A stretch of 64,000 nt of DNA from Oscillospiraceae bacterium (GCA_015064355.1 SVSJ01000003.1:1-64000); one strand, 5' to 3'. Counted from the first letter of the stretch, positions 20,338 through 29,886 are shown. Translations and numbers: made by a program. Notes: generated by a model from the letters alone, not told the origin.

Positions 20338-21762
20338 TTATTCTTTACCGGTCCAGCAGTATGTGCAAAGCTTACACTCGGGAAGGCCGATAGCTTTGAT
20401 AATTCCTTCAAGAGACTGGAATTCAAGGGAGTCAAAGTGGAATTTTTCGCAGAGTGCACGTCTGAGGTTTTTACCGCGCTCGGTATTTGCGTCACTGTAT
20501 TCGTCGATATGGTTGAAGCCCTCTTCCCCCTCAAGCTCCATGATTACTCTGCGGGCGATAAGGTCCATTTCGCTGTTTGCTCTGGAGAAGTTCAGGTATT
20601 TACAGCAATACATAATCGGCGGGCACGCGCTTCTCATATGTACTTCCTTTGCTCCGTGCTCGTGGAGAAACTCCACTGTTTCCTTAAGCTGTGTGCCACG
20701 TACGATTGAGTCATCAACGAACAGCAGCTTTTTGTCGTGAATGAACTCTTTAATTGGAATCTGCTTCATTTTTGCAACGCGGTTTCTGTCAACCTGCTTT
20801 GCGGGAGTGAAGCTTCTTGCCCAGGTGGGTGTGTACTTGATATAGGGGCGCGCAAATGGAATTCCGCAGGCGTTTGCGTATCCAATTGCATGAGGTGTAC
20901 CGGAATCCGGGAAGCCGCCAATATAGTCGATGTCGGAGATAGTTCCCTTTTCCTTATCGTTTTCAGCCATAATACTGCCGTCGCGATATCTCATTGCCTC
21001 AACATTCACTCCCTCATAATTGGAGGAGGAGTATCCGTAATATGTCCAGAGGAAGGAACAGATACGCATTTCCTTTCCCGGTTCAGCCAGTACCTTCATG
21101 CTGTCGCTGGTAATTTCAACGATCTCGCCGGGACCAAGCTCGTGCTCGGTTTCATATCCAAGCTTCTGGAAAGCAAATGATTCAAAGGAAACGCAGTAGC
21201 CGCCATCGTTTTTACCAACGATAACAGGTGTTCTGCCAAGCGGGTCACGTGCAGCAACAATTGCTCCGTCATCGCGAAGGATCAAAATAGACATTGATCC
21301 GTCTATTTCCTGCTGGGCAAACTTGATACCCTCGGTCATTGTATCCTTAATACCGATAAGTGCGGCAACAAGCTCTGTCCAGTTGATCTTGCCGCTGGTC
21401 ATAGTTGTAAAGTGGCCGCCGCTGTATTCAAGATACTTCTTTATGAGTTCGTCTGCATTATTGATCATACCGATGACACAAATTGCATAAGTGCCCTGGG
21501 ATGAACGAATAAGCAAAGGCTGAGGGTCGCTGTCACTAATGCATCCGATTGCGGAGTTGCCGGACATTTCCTCAAATATTTTTTCAAATTTTGTTCTGAA
21601 AGGTGAGTTCTGGATATTGTGGATATCCCTCTGAAGACCGATCTCCTTGTCATATGCAGCCATACCGCCTCGGCGTGTACCGAGATGAGAATGGTAGTCA
21701 GTGCCGAAGAAAACGTCTTCTATGGCATCATGGTTACATGCTGCGCCAAAAAATCCTCCCAT
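20338..21762 (-). CDS. purF: amidophosphoribosyltransferase homologue (glutaminase nucleophile absent)
   Basis: PRPP loop LLFVDDSIVRGTQ, CKLCTYCWTGKE; N-terminus MGGFFGAAC... in place of (M)CGVFG. Confidence 0.88.
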   Translation of the reverse strand: MGGFFGAACNHDAIEDVFFGTDYHSHLGTRRGGMAAYDKEIGLQRDIHNIQNSPFRTKFEKIFEEMSGNSAIGCISDSDPQPLLIRSSQGTYAICVIGMINNADELIKKYLEYSGGHFTTMTSGKINWTELVAALIGIKDTMTEGIKFAQQEIDGSMSILILRDDGAIVAARDPLGRTPVIVGKNDGGYCVSFESFAFQKLGYETEHELGPGEIVEITSDSMKVLAEPGKEMRICSFLWTYYGYSSSNYEGVNVEAMRYRDGSIMAENDKEKGTISDIDYIGGFPDSGTPHAIGYANACGIPFARPYIKYTPTWARSFTPAKQVDRNRVAKMKQIPIKEFIHDKKLLFVDDSIVRGTQLKETVEFLHEHGAKEVHMRSACPPIMYCCKYLNFSRANSEMDLIARRVIMELEGEEGFNHIDEYSDANTERGKNLRRALCEKFHFDSLEFQSLEGIIKAIGLPECKLCTYCWTGKE

Positions 21763-21811
21763 AGTTTACTCCTTGTCTTTGTTGGTTGGATATTTTACTG
21801 TTTATGCCGGA

Positions 21812-22492
21812 TTATGCGAAGAAAAGTTCAGAGAGGGTCATGGGATCAATATATTCGCCGTTCTTATAAACGCGCATATTGCCGGATGCGATCTCGTCGA
21901 TGAGCATTACCTTTCCTTCAGCGTCATAGCCGAACTCGAACTTGATGTCATAAAGAACGAGACCCTTTTCAAGAAGGTCATCAGCAACGATCTTTGTGAT
22001 CTGCTGTGTCATAAGCTTAATATCATCATACTGTTCAGCGGTCATAACACCAAGGTCAACAAGGCCATCCTTTGTTACCAGCGGGTCGCCCTTTGCGTCG
22101 TTCTTGAATGTTGTTTCAACGTATGCGGGAAGATCAGCGCCTTCTTCGATATAGTCGCTGTAACGGCGGTAGAAGCTACCAACAGCCTTATGACGGCAGA
22201 TTACTTCAAGACCCTTACCGAAGGGCTTTGCGGGGAGAACTTCCATTGTTGTGTTTGCAAGGTCTGCGCTGATATAGTGAGTCTTAATGCCTGCGGCATT
22301 TACTTTTTCAAAGAAATAGATGGACATACGGAGGTTTACGTCGCCAACGCCCTCGATTGTGAGGCCAACGGAGTTTTCGCCGGGATCGAACACGCCATCT
22401 TTACCTGTGCAGTCATCCTTGAACTTAAGAAGGTAGTTGCCATTTTCAAGTGCGAATACGTCCTTTGTCTTTCCTGTGTAAACGAGTTTCAT
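21812..22492 (-). CDS. purC: phosphoribosylaminoimidazole-succinocarboxamide synthase
   Basis: [27 protein letters not shown]. Confidence 0.96.
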   Translation of the reverse strand: MKLVYTGKTKDVFALENGNYLLKFKDDCTGKDGVFDPGENSVGLTIEGVGDVNLRMSIYFFEKVNAAGIKTHYISADLANTTMEVLPAKPFGKGLEVICRHKAVGSFYRRYSDYIEEGADLPAYVETTFKNDAKGDPLVTKDGLVDLGVMTAEQYDDIKLMTQQITKIVADDLLEKGLVLYDIKFEFGYDAEGKVMLIDEIASGNMRVYKNGEYIDPMTLSELFFA

Positions 22493-22527
22493 AATAATTC
22501 TCCTTTATGTATGTTATATTAAATTTA

Positions 22528-23022
22528 TTACTTGTTAAATTCAGCTGCTACTACTGCGTCTTTTTCCAGTACTTTTGCAGCGTCTGCAGCTCTTTTTGCG
22601 TCAAGCTTTGCTGCAAGATCCTGGTCTTCTACAGCAAGGATCTGGGCAGAAAGCAAAGCGGCATTAACACCCCCGTCAATAGCAACAGTTGCCACGGGTA
22701 TACCGGAGGGCATCATAACCGTTGATAAAAGGGCATCAATACCGTCGAGATTTGTTGATTTGCAGGGGATTCCGATAACAGGAAGGGTTGTATTAGCCGC
22801 AACAGCGCCGGCAAGATGAGCAGCCATACCTGCAGCAGCGATAATTACACCAAATCCGTTTGCGCGAGCGTTTCTTGAAAAATCTCTCGCTTCTTCGGGA
22901 GTTCTGTGTGCGGAATACACGTGTACCTCATATGGGATCCCGAGAGTATCAAGTGTTCCTGTAGCCTTTCTGATGATGGGGAGATCGCTGTCGCTACCCA
23001 TTACGATTCCGACTTTTTTCAT
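22528..23022 (-). CDS. purE: 5-(carboxyamino)imidazole ribonucleotide mutase
   Basis: [46 protein letters not shown]. Confidence 0.97.
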   Translation of the reverse strand: MKKVGIVMGSDSDLPIIRKATGTLDTLGIPYEVHVYSAHRTPEEARDFSRNARANGFGVIIAAAGMAAHLAGAVAANTTLPVIGIPCKSTNLDGIDALLSTVMMPSGIPVATVAIDGGVNAALLSAQILAVEDQDLAAKLDAKRAADAAKVLEKDAVVAAEFNK

Positions 23023-23049
23023 AGTTCGATGCCTCCTTATTATTTCATA

Positions 23050-23092
23050 AAAAACAAAAACGGCACACTAACTGCGTTCAGTTAAGTGCGCC
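23050..23092 (-). terminator. intrinsic terminator / expression platform of the ZTP riboswitch
   Basis: GGCGCACTTAACTG-AACG-CAGTTAGTGTGCC + GTTTTTGTTTTTT on minus strand. Confidence 0.85.
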
Positions 23093-23165
23093 CAGACGGT
23101 CGGCTGATTTTTGCCTCATTCTTTGCTCCTCCGTGGTGCTCCACGTTATCCGTCAGTCGCAAAAA
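23089..23165 (-). ncRNA. ZTP (pfl motif) riboswitch aptamer
   Basis: minus strand GCGACTGACGGATAACGTGGAGCACCACGGAGGAGCA...GCCGACCGTCTGGGC matches the pfl/ZTP consensus; located 5' of purE. Confidence 0.87.
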
Positions 23166-23188
23166 ACGGTCTACATTTGACATTTTTA

Positions 23189-23217
23189 ATTATAGCATTT
23201 TTTATTTCTGCTGTCAA
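23189..23217 (-). promoter_or_regulatory. sigma-A promoter of the purine operon
   Basis: TTGACA-N17-TATAAT (perfect consensus boxes) on minus strand. Confidence 0.9.
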
Positions 23218-23302
23218 GGTGGCAGTACAACTAATTACGTCTTTTTTTTACAGTTTTTTTCGTCAGAAAATACAATTAAGAAGTTATCAGGCAGGGCATA
23301 AA

Positions 23303-23342
23303 AATTAAACAGAGGCCCCACTGTTTGTGAAGCCTCTGTATT
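23303..23342 (-). terminator. terminator downstream of nrdD
   Basis: ACAGAGGC...GCCTCTGT stem followed by TTAATTTTT on minus strand. Confidence 0.75.
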
Positions 23343-23346
23343 TTTA

Positions 23347-25677
23347 TTACTTATTGGGTGTGCCGTGCTTTACTCTGTCTCTTTCTTCAGCGCGCTTTGC
23401 GTTGTTGAAGCTGTCAAGTGTTCCTACGAGATAACCGGTGATTCTGCGGATTCTCTCGAACTTGAACTCGCCCTCTTCTCTGCCGCACTGGGGACAAGTA
23501 TTACCGATAATACCGGTGTAGCCGCAAATGGGGTCGTGGTCAACGGGATGGTTGATCGCGCCGTAGCCAATGCCGTAATCATGCATCAGGCGCACGATCT
23601 GCTCAAATGCGTCAAGGTTTTCTGTGGGGTCTCCATCCATTTCAACGTATGTAATGTGGCCACCGTTTGTAAGGTTGTGGTAAGGTCCTTCGATACGGAT
23701 CTTATCAGCAGCGGAAATGTCAAAGTGTACGGGAACATGGAAGGAGTTTGTATAATACTCGCGGTCTGTTACACGGGGGATATATCCGAACTTATCCTTG
23801 TCGATTCTGACAAATCTGCCGGAGAGACCTTCAGCAGGTGTCGCGATAAGGGAGAAGTTAAGGCCGTACTTTGCGCTTGCAGCGTCAGTAAGCTTTCTCA
23901 TAAATCCAACGATCTCAAGACCGAGTCTCTGGGACTGCTCGGATTCACCGTGGTGCTTGCCTGTAAGAGCGATAAGGGCTTCTGCAAGGCCGATAAAACC
24001 TACTGTGAGAGTGCCGTGCTTAAGAACCTCTGCAACAGAGTCATCCTTGCCAAGTCCGTCGGAATCAAGCCAAATGCTCTGACCCATAAGGAAGGGATAG
24101 TTGCGCACAAGCTTCTGACACTGGATCTTGAATCTGTCAAGAAGCTGCGCCATAACAAGGTTAACCTTTCTTTCCAGTTCGTCAAAGAACCAGTCGATGT
24201 TACCCTTTGCGTTAAGTGCGATTCTCGGGAGGTTAACAGATGTAAAGCTAAGGTTACCTCTGCCGCTTACGATCTCCTTGGACTTGTCATAGGTGTTTGC
24301 GATAACGCGAGTTCTGCAGCCCATATAAGCAACTTCTGTTTCGGGCTGTCCCTGCTTGTAGTACTGTGCATTATAGGGAGCGTCGAGGAAGCTGAAGTTG
24401 GGGAACAGTCTCTTTGCGGAAACCTTACAAGCCTGTTTGAAGAGGTCATAGTTGGGGTCACCGGGGTTGTAGTTGATACCTTCCTTAACCTTGAAGATCT
24501 GAATGGGGAAAATAGGTGTTTCACCGTTTCCGAGACCTTCATAGGTTGCATCAAGGATACACTTCATTACAAGTCTTCCCTCGGGAGAGGTATCTGTACC
24601 ATAGTTAAGAGATGAGAACGGGATCTGCGCGCCTGCTCTGGAGTGCATAGTGTTAAGGTTATGGATAAGTGCTTCCATAGCCTGGAATGTACTACGCTCG
24701 ATCTCGCGATCTGTATACTTCATAATGATAGCAGCCTGGCAATTTGCAGCCTTATTGTCAAAATATGCTGCAAGCTCGTTAGCGAGGAGTTCTTTAACTT
24801 CTCCTGCGCATCCCATACAGATAGGACAAGCAACTTCGATCTTTTCAGCGATCTTTTCAGCAATCTCATCAGCGCATATACCATCATCGAGAACGCAACC
24901 CATATCAAGGGACTTTGCAACGTTACGCTTGAAATGTCTCTTATATGTCTTTGCAACGCCGGGAGCCATACCGTAGTCAAACATTGGAATGGACTGGCCG
25001 CCGTGCTGGTCGTTCTGGTTAGCCTGAATAGCGATGCAGCAAAGAGCTGCGTATGTCATAATGTCGTTAGGCTCTCTTACAAAGCCGTGACCTGTAGAAA
25101 ATCCGTTCTTGAACAGCTTGCCGATGTCTATCTGGCAGCAGGTTGTTGTAAGTGTGAGGAAGTCAAGGTCATGGATGTGAATATCGCCCTCCTTATGTGC
25201 CTTTGAATGCTCGGGATCAAGAACGAAGAGCTCGTAGAACTTCTTAGCACCCTCAGAACCGTACTTGAGCATTGTACCCATAGCGGTGTCGCCGTCGATA
25301 TTTGCGTTCTCACGCTTGATATCGTTCTGTGCTGCGCTCTTGAATGTAAGGTCTTCAAACGTCTTCATGAGACCTGTGTTCATTTCGCGGATCTTTGTTC
25401 TGTCAGCACGGTACAGGATATACATCTTTGCGGTACGTGCATGTCCATGGTCGATGAGTACACGCTCTACCATATCTTGTATTTCTTCAACAGAAGGAAT
25501 ACGGTGATCGCTCTTGCAATTTTCCTCAATTTTTTCAGAAACCTCGCAAGCGAGCTCCATGGCAACGTCATAGTCGCTTCCGCCCACAGCCTGAGCCGCA
25601 CGGAAAATGGCATTTGCGATTTTTTCAATGTTGAACGGTACTTCGCGACCGTCTCTCTTGATAATTTTTGTAATCAT
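23347..25677 (-). CDS. nrdD: anaerobic ribonucleoside-triphosphate reductase
   Basis: ATP-cone N-terminus (IIKRDGREVPFNIEKIANAI), C-terminal zinc site CGYTGIIGNTCPQCG. Confidence 0.97.
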   Translation of the reverse strand: MITKIIKRDGREVPFNIEKIANAIFRAAQAVGGSDYDVAMELACEVSEKIEENCKSDHRIPSVEEIQDMVERVLIDHGHARTAKMYILYRADRTKIREMNTGLMKTFEDLTFKSAAQNDIKRENANIDGDTAMGTMLKYGSEGAKKFYELFVLDPEHSKAHKEGDIHIHDLDFLTLTTTCCQIDIGKLFKNGFSTGHGFVREPNDIMTYAALCCIAIQANQNDQHGGQSIPMFDYGMAPGVAKTYKRHFKRNVAKSLDMGCVLDDGICADEIAEKIAEKIEVACPICMGCAGEVKELLANELAAYFDNKAANCQAAIIMKYTDREIERSTFQAMEALIHNLNTMHSRAGAQIPFSSLNYGTDTSPEGRLVMKCILDATYEGLGNGETPIFPIQIFKVKEGINYNPGDPNYDLFKQACKVSAKRLFPNFSFLDAPYNAQYYKQGQPETEVAYMGCRTRVIANTYDKSKEIVSGRGNLSFTSVNLPRIALNAKGNIDWFFDELERKVNLVMAQLLDRFKIQCQKLVRNYPFLMGQSIWLDSDGLGKDDSVAEVLKHGTLTVGFIGLAEALIALTGKHHGESEQSQRLGLEIVGFMRKLTDAASAKYGLNFSLIATPAEGLSGRFVRIDKDKFGYIPRVTDREYYTNSFHVPVHFDISAADKIRIEGPYHNLTNGGHITYVEMDGDPTENLDAFEQIVRLMHDYGIGYGAINHPVDHDPICGYTGIIGNTCPQCGREEGEFKFERIRRITGYLVGTLDSFNNAKRAEERDRVKHGTPNK

Positions 25678-25690
25678 TACATTCTCCCTT

Positions 25691-25738
25691 TAACTAAATA
25701 CAGTATTAAAACCGTATTACAAATACTATATATTGATT
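25691..25738 (-). promoter_or_regulatory. candidate NrdR double box
   Basis: two 16-bp boxes (25691-25706, 25723-25738) separated by 16 bp resembling the NrdR consensus, upstream of nrdD. Confidence 0.65.
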
Positions 25739-25761
25739 GTTTGTTTTTCGCCACAGTTAAT

Positions 25762-25790
25762 ATTATAAGTCATGGTATTCTAAAAGTCAA
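25762..25790 (-). promoter_or_regulatory. sigma-A promoter of nrdD
   Basis: TTGACT-N17-TATAAT on minus strand. Confidence 0.75.
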
Positions 25791-25993
25791 CACGGAATAT
25801 AGCACAAATTTATGTCGAATTTTATGGTGATAATGCTATTATGTTTACATAAGTTCACAAAAAGGTGTGTATTTTTCTAAATTTAATAATAAATTTTCAA
25901 AATGTACTGTTTTACAATAAGGATATATGATATAATACACTTGCGAAAATTGCAATTCAAGAAAAATCTATATCTAGTGAAAGGAGACAAGCT

Positions 25994-27859
25994 GTGAAAT
26001 CAACAGAAAACAAAAATTCACTTTACAAATTGCTGTATCCGCTCGTCATCGGAGTTCTTCTGTTTGCAAAAGGCAAGATCTTTTATTCAGGCCTTTATCT
26101 TGGCGAATATCCCTTGGCCTTTGCCCTTGCCACAGTTGCCATTGTACTCCTTATCTATTCCCTCCTTTCCTTGATCTCACAGAAAATATCTACTGTCACT
26201 CTGATGGTTTTGTATTTCTTTATATCAATTATGTTTGCCTCCGACGGACTCTATTTTGCTTACGCTTCAAAGCTTCTTTCCGTAACTCAGCTCGGAATGG
26301 TCGGTCAGCTTGACGATATAAAGACTACTATGCTTGAACTTTTAAAGCTTGAGAATGTTATCAATCTTATTGATCTGCCACTTTGGTGCTTGTATTATTT
26401 CAACCGTGGGCTTATCAATGAGAAGATATCACGTATATCTCTTCACAGATTAGCCGGCAAAATCAAAAAAGCACGGATTAATAAGTACGCAAGCTCTGCG
26501 ATCGTCTTCGGTATTACCGTAGCACTTACCCTCTCCGTTGTTCTCTACCCCGGATTTGAAGCAGAATACATGTCAAACGAGATCCTGTGCTATCACGCAA
26601 AAGACATATATATTAATCTGATAAAAGAAAAAGAAGAGCGTATAGTCGATAAGTCAAAATACACCTCTCCCGATTATTCAGGATATGAATTCTACGGTGT
26701 GGCTGAAAACAGAAATGTGATAGTTATTCAGGTTGAAGCAATGCAGAACTTTGTTCTTGGTGCTTTCTACGAGGGTCAGGAGATCACCCCTAATCTGAAC
26801 AAGCTTATCAAAGCCGATACATTCTACTTTGATCATTACTACTACCAGATTGGCGGCGGAAACACGGCTGACGCTGAATTCCACGTTAACAATTCCCTGT
26901 TCGCGCCCGAATCAAACGCAGCGTATATGCAGTACACGGACAATCACTATTACGGATTGCCACACATTCTGAAAGACAAGGGATATTCTGGGGCGTATGC
27001 TTATCACGGATATATCGGATCATTCTGGAACAGAGAAAGCGCATACCCGGCACAGGGATTTGACGACTACATTTCCCTTGAAGATTTCGTTCAGAATGAC
27101 GTTTTCGGTATGGGTCTATCCGACAGGCAGCTCTTCACTCAGTCAATGGAAATGCTCAAAACTTATGAAGAGCCGTTCTACGCCTTCTACATTACCCTCT
27201 CGTCTCATTATCCCTATGGAATTCCGCTGAACGAGCGTGAGATCACTCTGAAACCCGAGGACGAAGGTACTCTGTTTGGACTCTACATTCAATCAATGAA
27301 TTATGCTGACCGATGCATTGGTGAGTTTATTGAGATGCTTGACTCGGCCGGAATTTACGACAACACAATGCTTGTTATCTACGGCGACCACTATGGTCTT
27401 GGTAACTCTGACTGGGAAAACTCAAAGAGATTTACCGCGCTCACCGGGCAGGACTATACCCTTTACGATATGTTCAACGTGCCCCTTATTATAAACGTAC
27501 CCGGTATGGGTCACAACGAGACTGTAAGCGTAGCCGGCGGGCATATCGACACCCTCCCCACAATGCTGTACCTGCTTGGCATAACTAACGACAAGGCTGT
27601 TATGTTCGGACAGAATCTTATTGAAGCTGATGTTGGCTTTGTTTGTCAGCAGACACATATGTCAGTTGGTTCGTTTATAAATAACGAGGTACTATTTAAA
27701 AAGCCACACAACAACATTAAGTCAAATTACGACGCTTACGAATACGGAACTATGGCGCGGCTCGACTACACTTTGTTTGAAGAAGAGTCTCGCTATGCTG
27801 CCGAGAAGATAAAAGACTGCCAGGCACTTATGGAAAAGGATGACGTGCTTCTGGATTAA
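25994..27859 (+). CDS. LTA synthase family phosphoglycerol transferase / sulfatase-domain membrane protein
   Basis: N-terminal TM helices then VIVIQVEAMQNFVLG, GGGNTADAEFHVNNSL, YGDHYGL; GTG start after AAAGGAG. Confidence 0.92.
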   Translation: MKSTENKNSLYKLLYPLVIGVLLFAKGKIFYSGLYLGEYPLAFALATVAIVLLIYSLLSLISQKISTVTLMVLYFFISIMFASDGLYFAYASKLLSVTQLGMVGQLDDIKTTMLELLKLENVINLIDLPLWCLYYFNRGLINEKISRISLHRLAGKIKKARINKYASSAIVFGITVALTLSVVLYPGFEAEYMSNEILCYHAKDIYINLIKEKEERIVDKSKYTSPDYSGYEFYGVAENRNVIVIQVEAMQNFVLGAFYEGQEITPNLNKLIKADTFYFDHYYYQIGGGNTADAEFHVNNSLFAPESNAAYMQYTDNHYYGLPHILKDKGYSGAYAYHGYIGSFWNRESAYPAQGFDDYISLEDFVQNDVFGMGLSDRQLFTQSMEMLKTYEEPFYAFYITLSSHYPYGIPLNEREITLKPEDEGTLFGLYIQSMNYADRCIGEFIEMLDSAGIYDNTMLVIYGDHYGLGNSDWENSKRFTALTGQDYTLYDMFNVPLIINVPGMGHNETVSVAGGHIDTLPTMLYLLGITNDKAVMFGQNLIEADVGFVCQQTHMSVGSFINNEVLFKKPHNNIKSNYDAYEYGTMARLDYTLFEEESRYAAEKIKDCQALMEKDDVLLD

Positions 27860-27882
27860 CAACTCTGAATCAAGGAATTTTT

Positions 27883-29187
27883 ATGGCAATAAGTAAAGTA
27901 AAGCATTTGCACTGGGTGCGCCTCGACAACGCGGCAAAGATTTACCCAGCGGCAAGGCGAAGAAACTGGAGTAACGTGTTCCGCCAGTCGGTGACCTTTT
28001 ATGAAGACGTGGACATTGATGTTCTCCGCTCTGCTCTTGACGTGACGGTTAAGCGATTCCCCTCTATTGCTGCCAGTCTTCGCCGCGGTGTATTCTGGTA
28101 CTATCTCGAAGAGGTTGAAAATGCTCCCGATATTCTTGAGGAAAAAAGCTATCCTCTCGTATATATGAGTCACAATGAAATGAGAAAGTGCGCTCTGCGT
28201 GTTATCGTTTACAAGGACAGAATAGCTGTTGAGTTTTTCCACTCCCTCACAGACGGCACAGGTGCGCTTATATTTCTTAAAAGTCTGACTGCAGAATATC
28301 TGGAGCAGAAGCACGGAATAAAAGTCCCTTGCGAACACGGAGTTATGGACAGAACCGAATCCCCGTCCCCTGAAGAGCTTGAGGACAGCTTCCTCAAATA
28401 TGCGGGAAAAGTTCCCTCGAGCCGTAAAGACACGGATGCATGGCGATTGTCCGGGGAGATCGAAAAAGATGCTTTCCTGCACCAGACTTGTTTTCAGGTT
28501 CCAGTCAAGGAATCTCTAGCACTTGCACACAAGCACGGTGTTTCCTTGACTGTATTTTTTAGCGCGGTGATCATGGAGGCGCTCCTTAATCTCCAAAAGG
28601 AAAAGGTGCCGAGCATCAAGCGGCGCAAGAGGATCAAGCTTCTGATTCCCGTGAATCTGCGGCAGCTTTTCCCGAGTAAATCTCTCCGCAATTTTGCGAT
28701 GTATACAATACCCGAGCTTGATCCCCGTCTGGGTGAGTACGATTTCGACGAGATCTGCAAGATAATTCGATGCAAAATGGAGACAGAGATCACTTCAAAG
28801 CACATGGGCTCGGTTATTGCAACCAATGTTAACGATGAATTAAACCCGCTAGTTCGTCTTATTCCTCTGCCTCTGAAAAATCTTGTTATGAAGGCTGTAT
28901 TTGACACAGTTGGTGAGAGAAAGTCCTGTCTGACACTATCTAACCTCGGACTTATCAAACTGCCGGAGATAATGAAGCAATATATTCGCAGAATGGACTT
29001 TATTCTTGGTGTTCAGGCTGCGGCGCCCTACAACTGCGGTATGCTTTCTTATAACGATACCGTTTATATCAATTTCATCCGCAACATTCGCGAGCCTGCC
29101 CTTGAGCGCCATTTCTTTGCGGTGCTTCAGAATATGGGAATTCCCGCGACGGTTGAAAGTAATTATTCAAATCTGGAGAACAACTGA
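27883..29187 (+). CDS. condensation/alcohol-acetyltransferase-like (HxxxDG) acyltransferase
   Basis: HSLTDGTG motif in a CoA-dependent acyltransferase-like fold sequence. Confidence 0.75.
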   Translation: MAISKVKHLHWVRLDNAAKIYPAARRRNWSNVFRQSVTFYEDVDIDVLRSALDVTVKRFPSIAASLRRGVFWYYLEEVENAPDILEEKSYPLVYMSHNEMRKCALRVIVYKDRIAVEFFHSLTDGTGALIFLKSLTAEYLEQKHGIKVPCEHGVMDRTESPSPEELEDSFLKYAGKVPSSRKDTDAWRLSGEIEKDAFLHQTCFQVPVKESLALAHKHGVSLTVFFSAVIMEALLNLQKEKVPSIKRRKRIKLLIPVNLRQLFPSKSLRNFAMYTIPELDPRLGEYDFDEICKIIRCKMETEITSKHMGSVIATNVNDELNPLVRLIPLPLKNLVMKAVFDTVGERKSCLTLSNLGLIKLPEIMKQYIRRMDFILGVQAAAPYNCGMLSYNDTVYINFIRNIREPALERHFFAVLQNMGIPATVESNYSNLENN

Positions 29188-29188
29188 C

Positions 29189-29881
29189 ATGTATTGCATA
29201 AATTGCGGCGTTAAATTAGCCGACACAGAAAAGACCTGCCCTCTCTGCGGCACGGTCGTATATCACCCCGACATTAAGCAGGGGCCTGCTACCCCTTTGT
29301 TCCCCGCCGATCGGGTTCCAAAGCCTAACACAAATTCAAAGGCAGTAAACGGAGTACTGATCATTCTCTTTATGATCCCCATTCTCGTGTGCTTCCTTGC
29401 GGACTTTCTTACAAACGGTCAAATTAACTGGTTTGGTTTTGCGGCAGGCGGTGTAATCCTCACATATCTGTTCTTTGCATTGCCCCTTTGGTTTAAAAAT
29501 CCAAATCCTGTTATCTTCGTGCCTTGCGACTTTGCGGCGGTGATCGTATTCCTTTTGTACATTGATCTTGCAACAGGCGGCAGGTGGTTTTTGAGCTTTG
29601 CTTTCCCCGTTGTCGGAGCGATCGCACTGATTACTTGCGCCATGGTCACTCTTCTCTACTATCTGAAGCGCGGGCATCTCTATGTTTGGGGTGGCGCGAC
29701 GATGGCTTGGGGTGGACTTATGATGCTTATCGAGTTTCTCTTGCACATTACCTTTGGTCTCCCTTTCAGCAGCTGGTCAGTTTACCCGCTCATCGTTCTT
29801 GTATTACTGGGTGGACTCCTTATATATCTTGCAATTGACAAATCAGCCCGCGAGGCACTTGAAAGAAAGCTGTTTTTCTAA
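29189..29881 (+). CDS. zinc-ribbon membrane protein (DUF6320-like)
   Basis: MYCINCGVKLADTEKTCPLCG zinc ribbon, then multiple TM helices; ORF trimmed to ATG 1 nt after upstream stop. Confidence 0.75.
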   Translation: MYCINCGVKLADTEKTCPLCGTVVYHPDIKQGPATPLFPADRVPKPNTNSKAVNGVLIILFMIPILVCFLADFLTNGQINWFGFAAGGVILTYLFFALPLWFKNPNPVIFVPCDFAAVIVFLLYIDLATGGRWFLSFAFPVVGAIALITCAMVTLLYYLKRGHLYVWGGATMAWGGLMMLIEFLLHITFGLPFSSWSVYPLIVLVLLGGLLIYLAIDKSAREALERKLFF

Positions 29882-29886
29882 AATAA

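Noticed and set aside
23365-24615. 416-aa plus-strand ORF antisense to nrdD
   Set aside because: Same shadow-ORF pattern; nrdD motifs on the minus strand are convincing.
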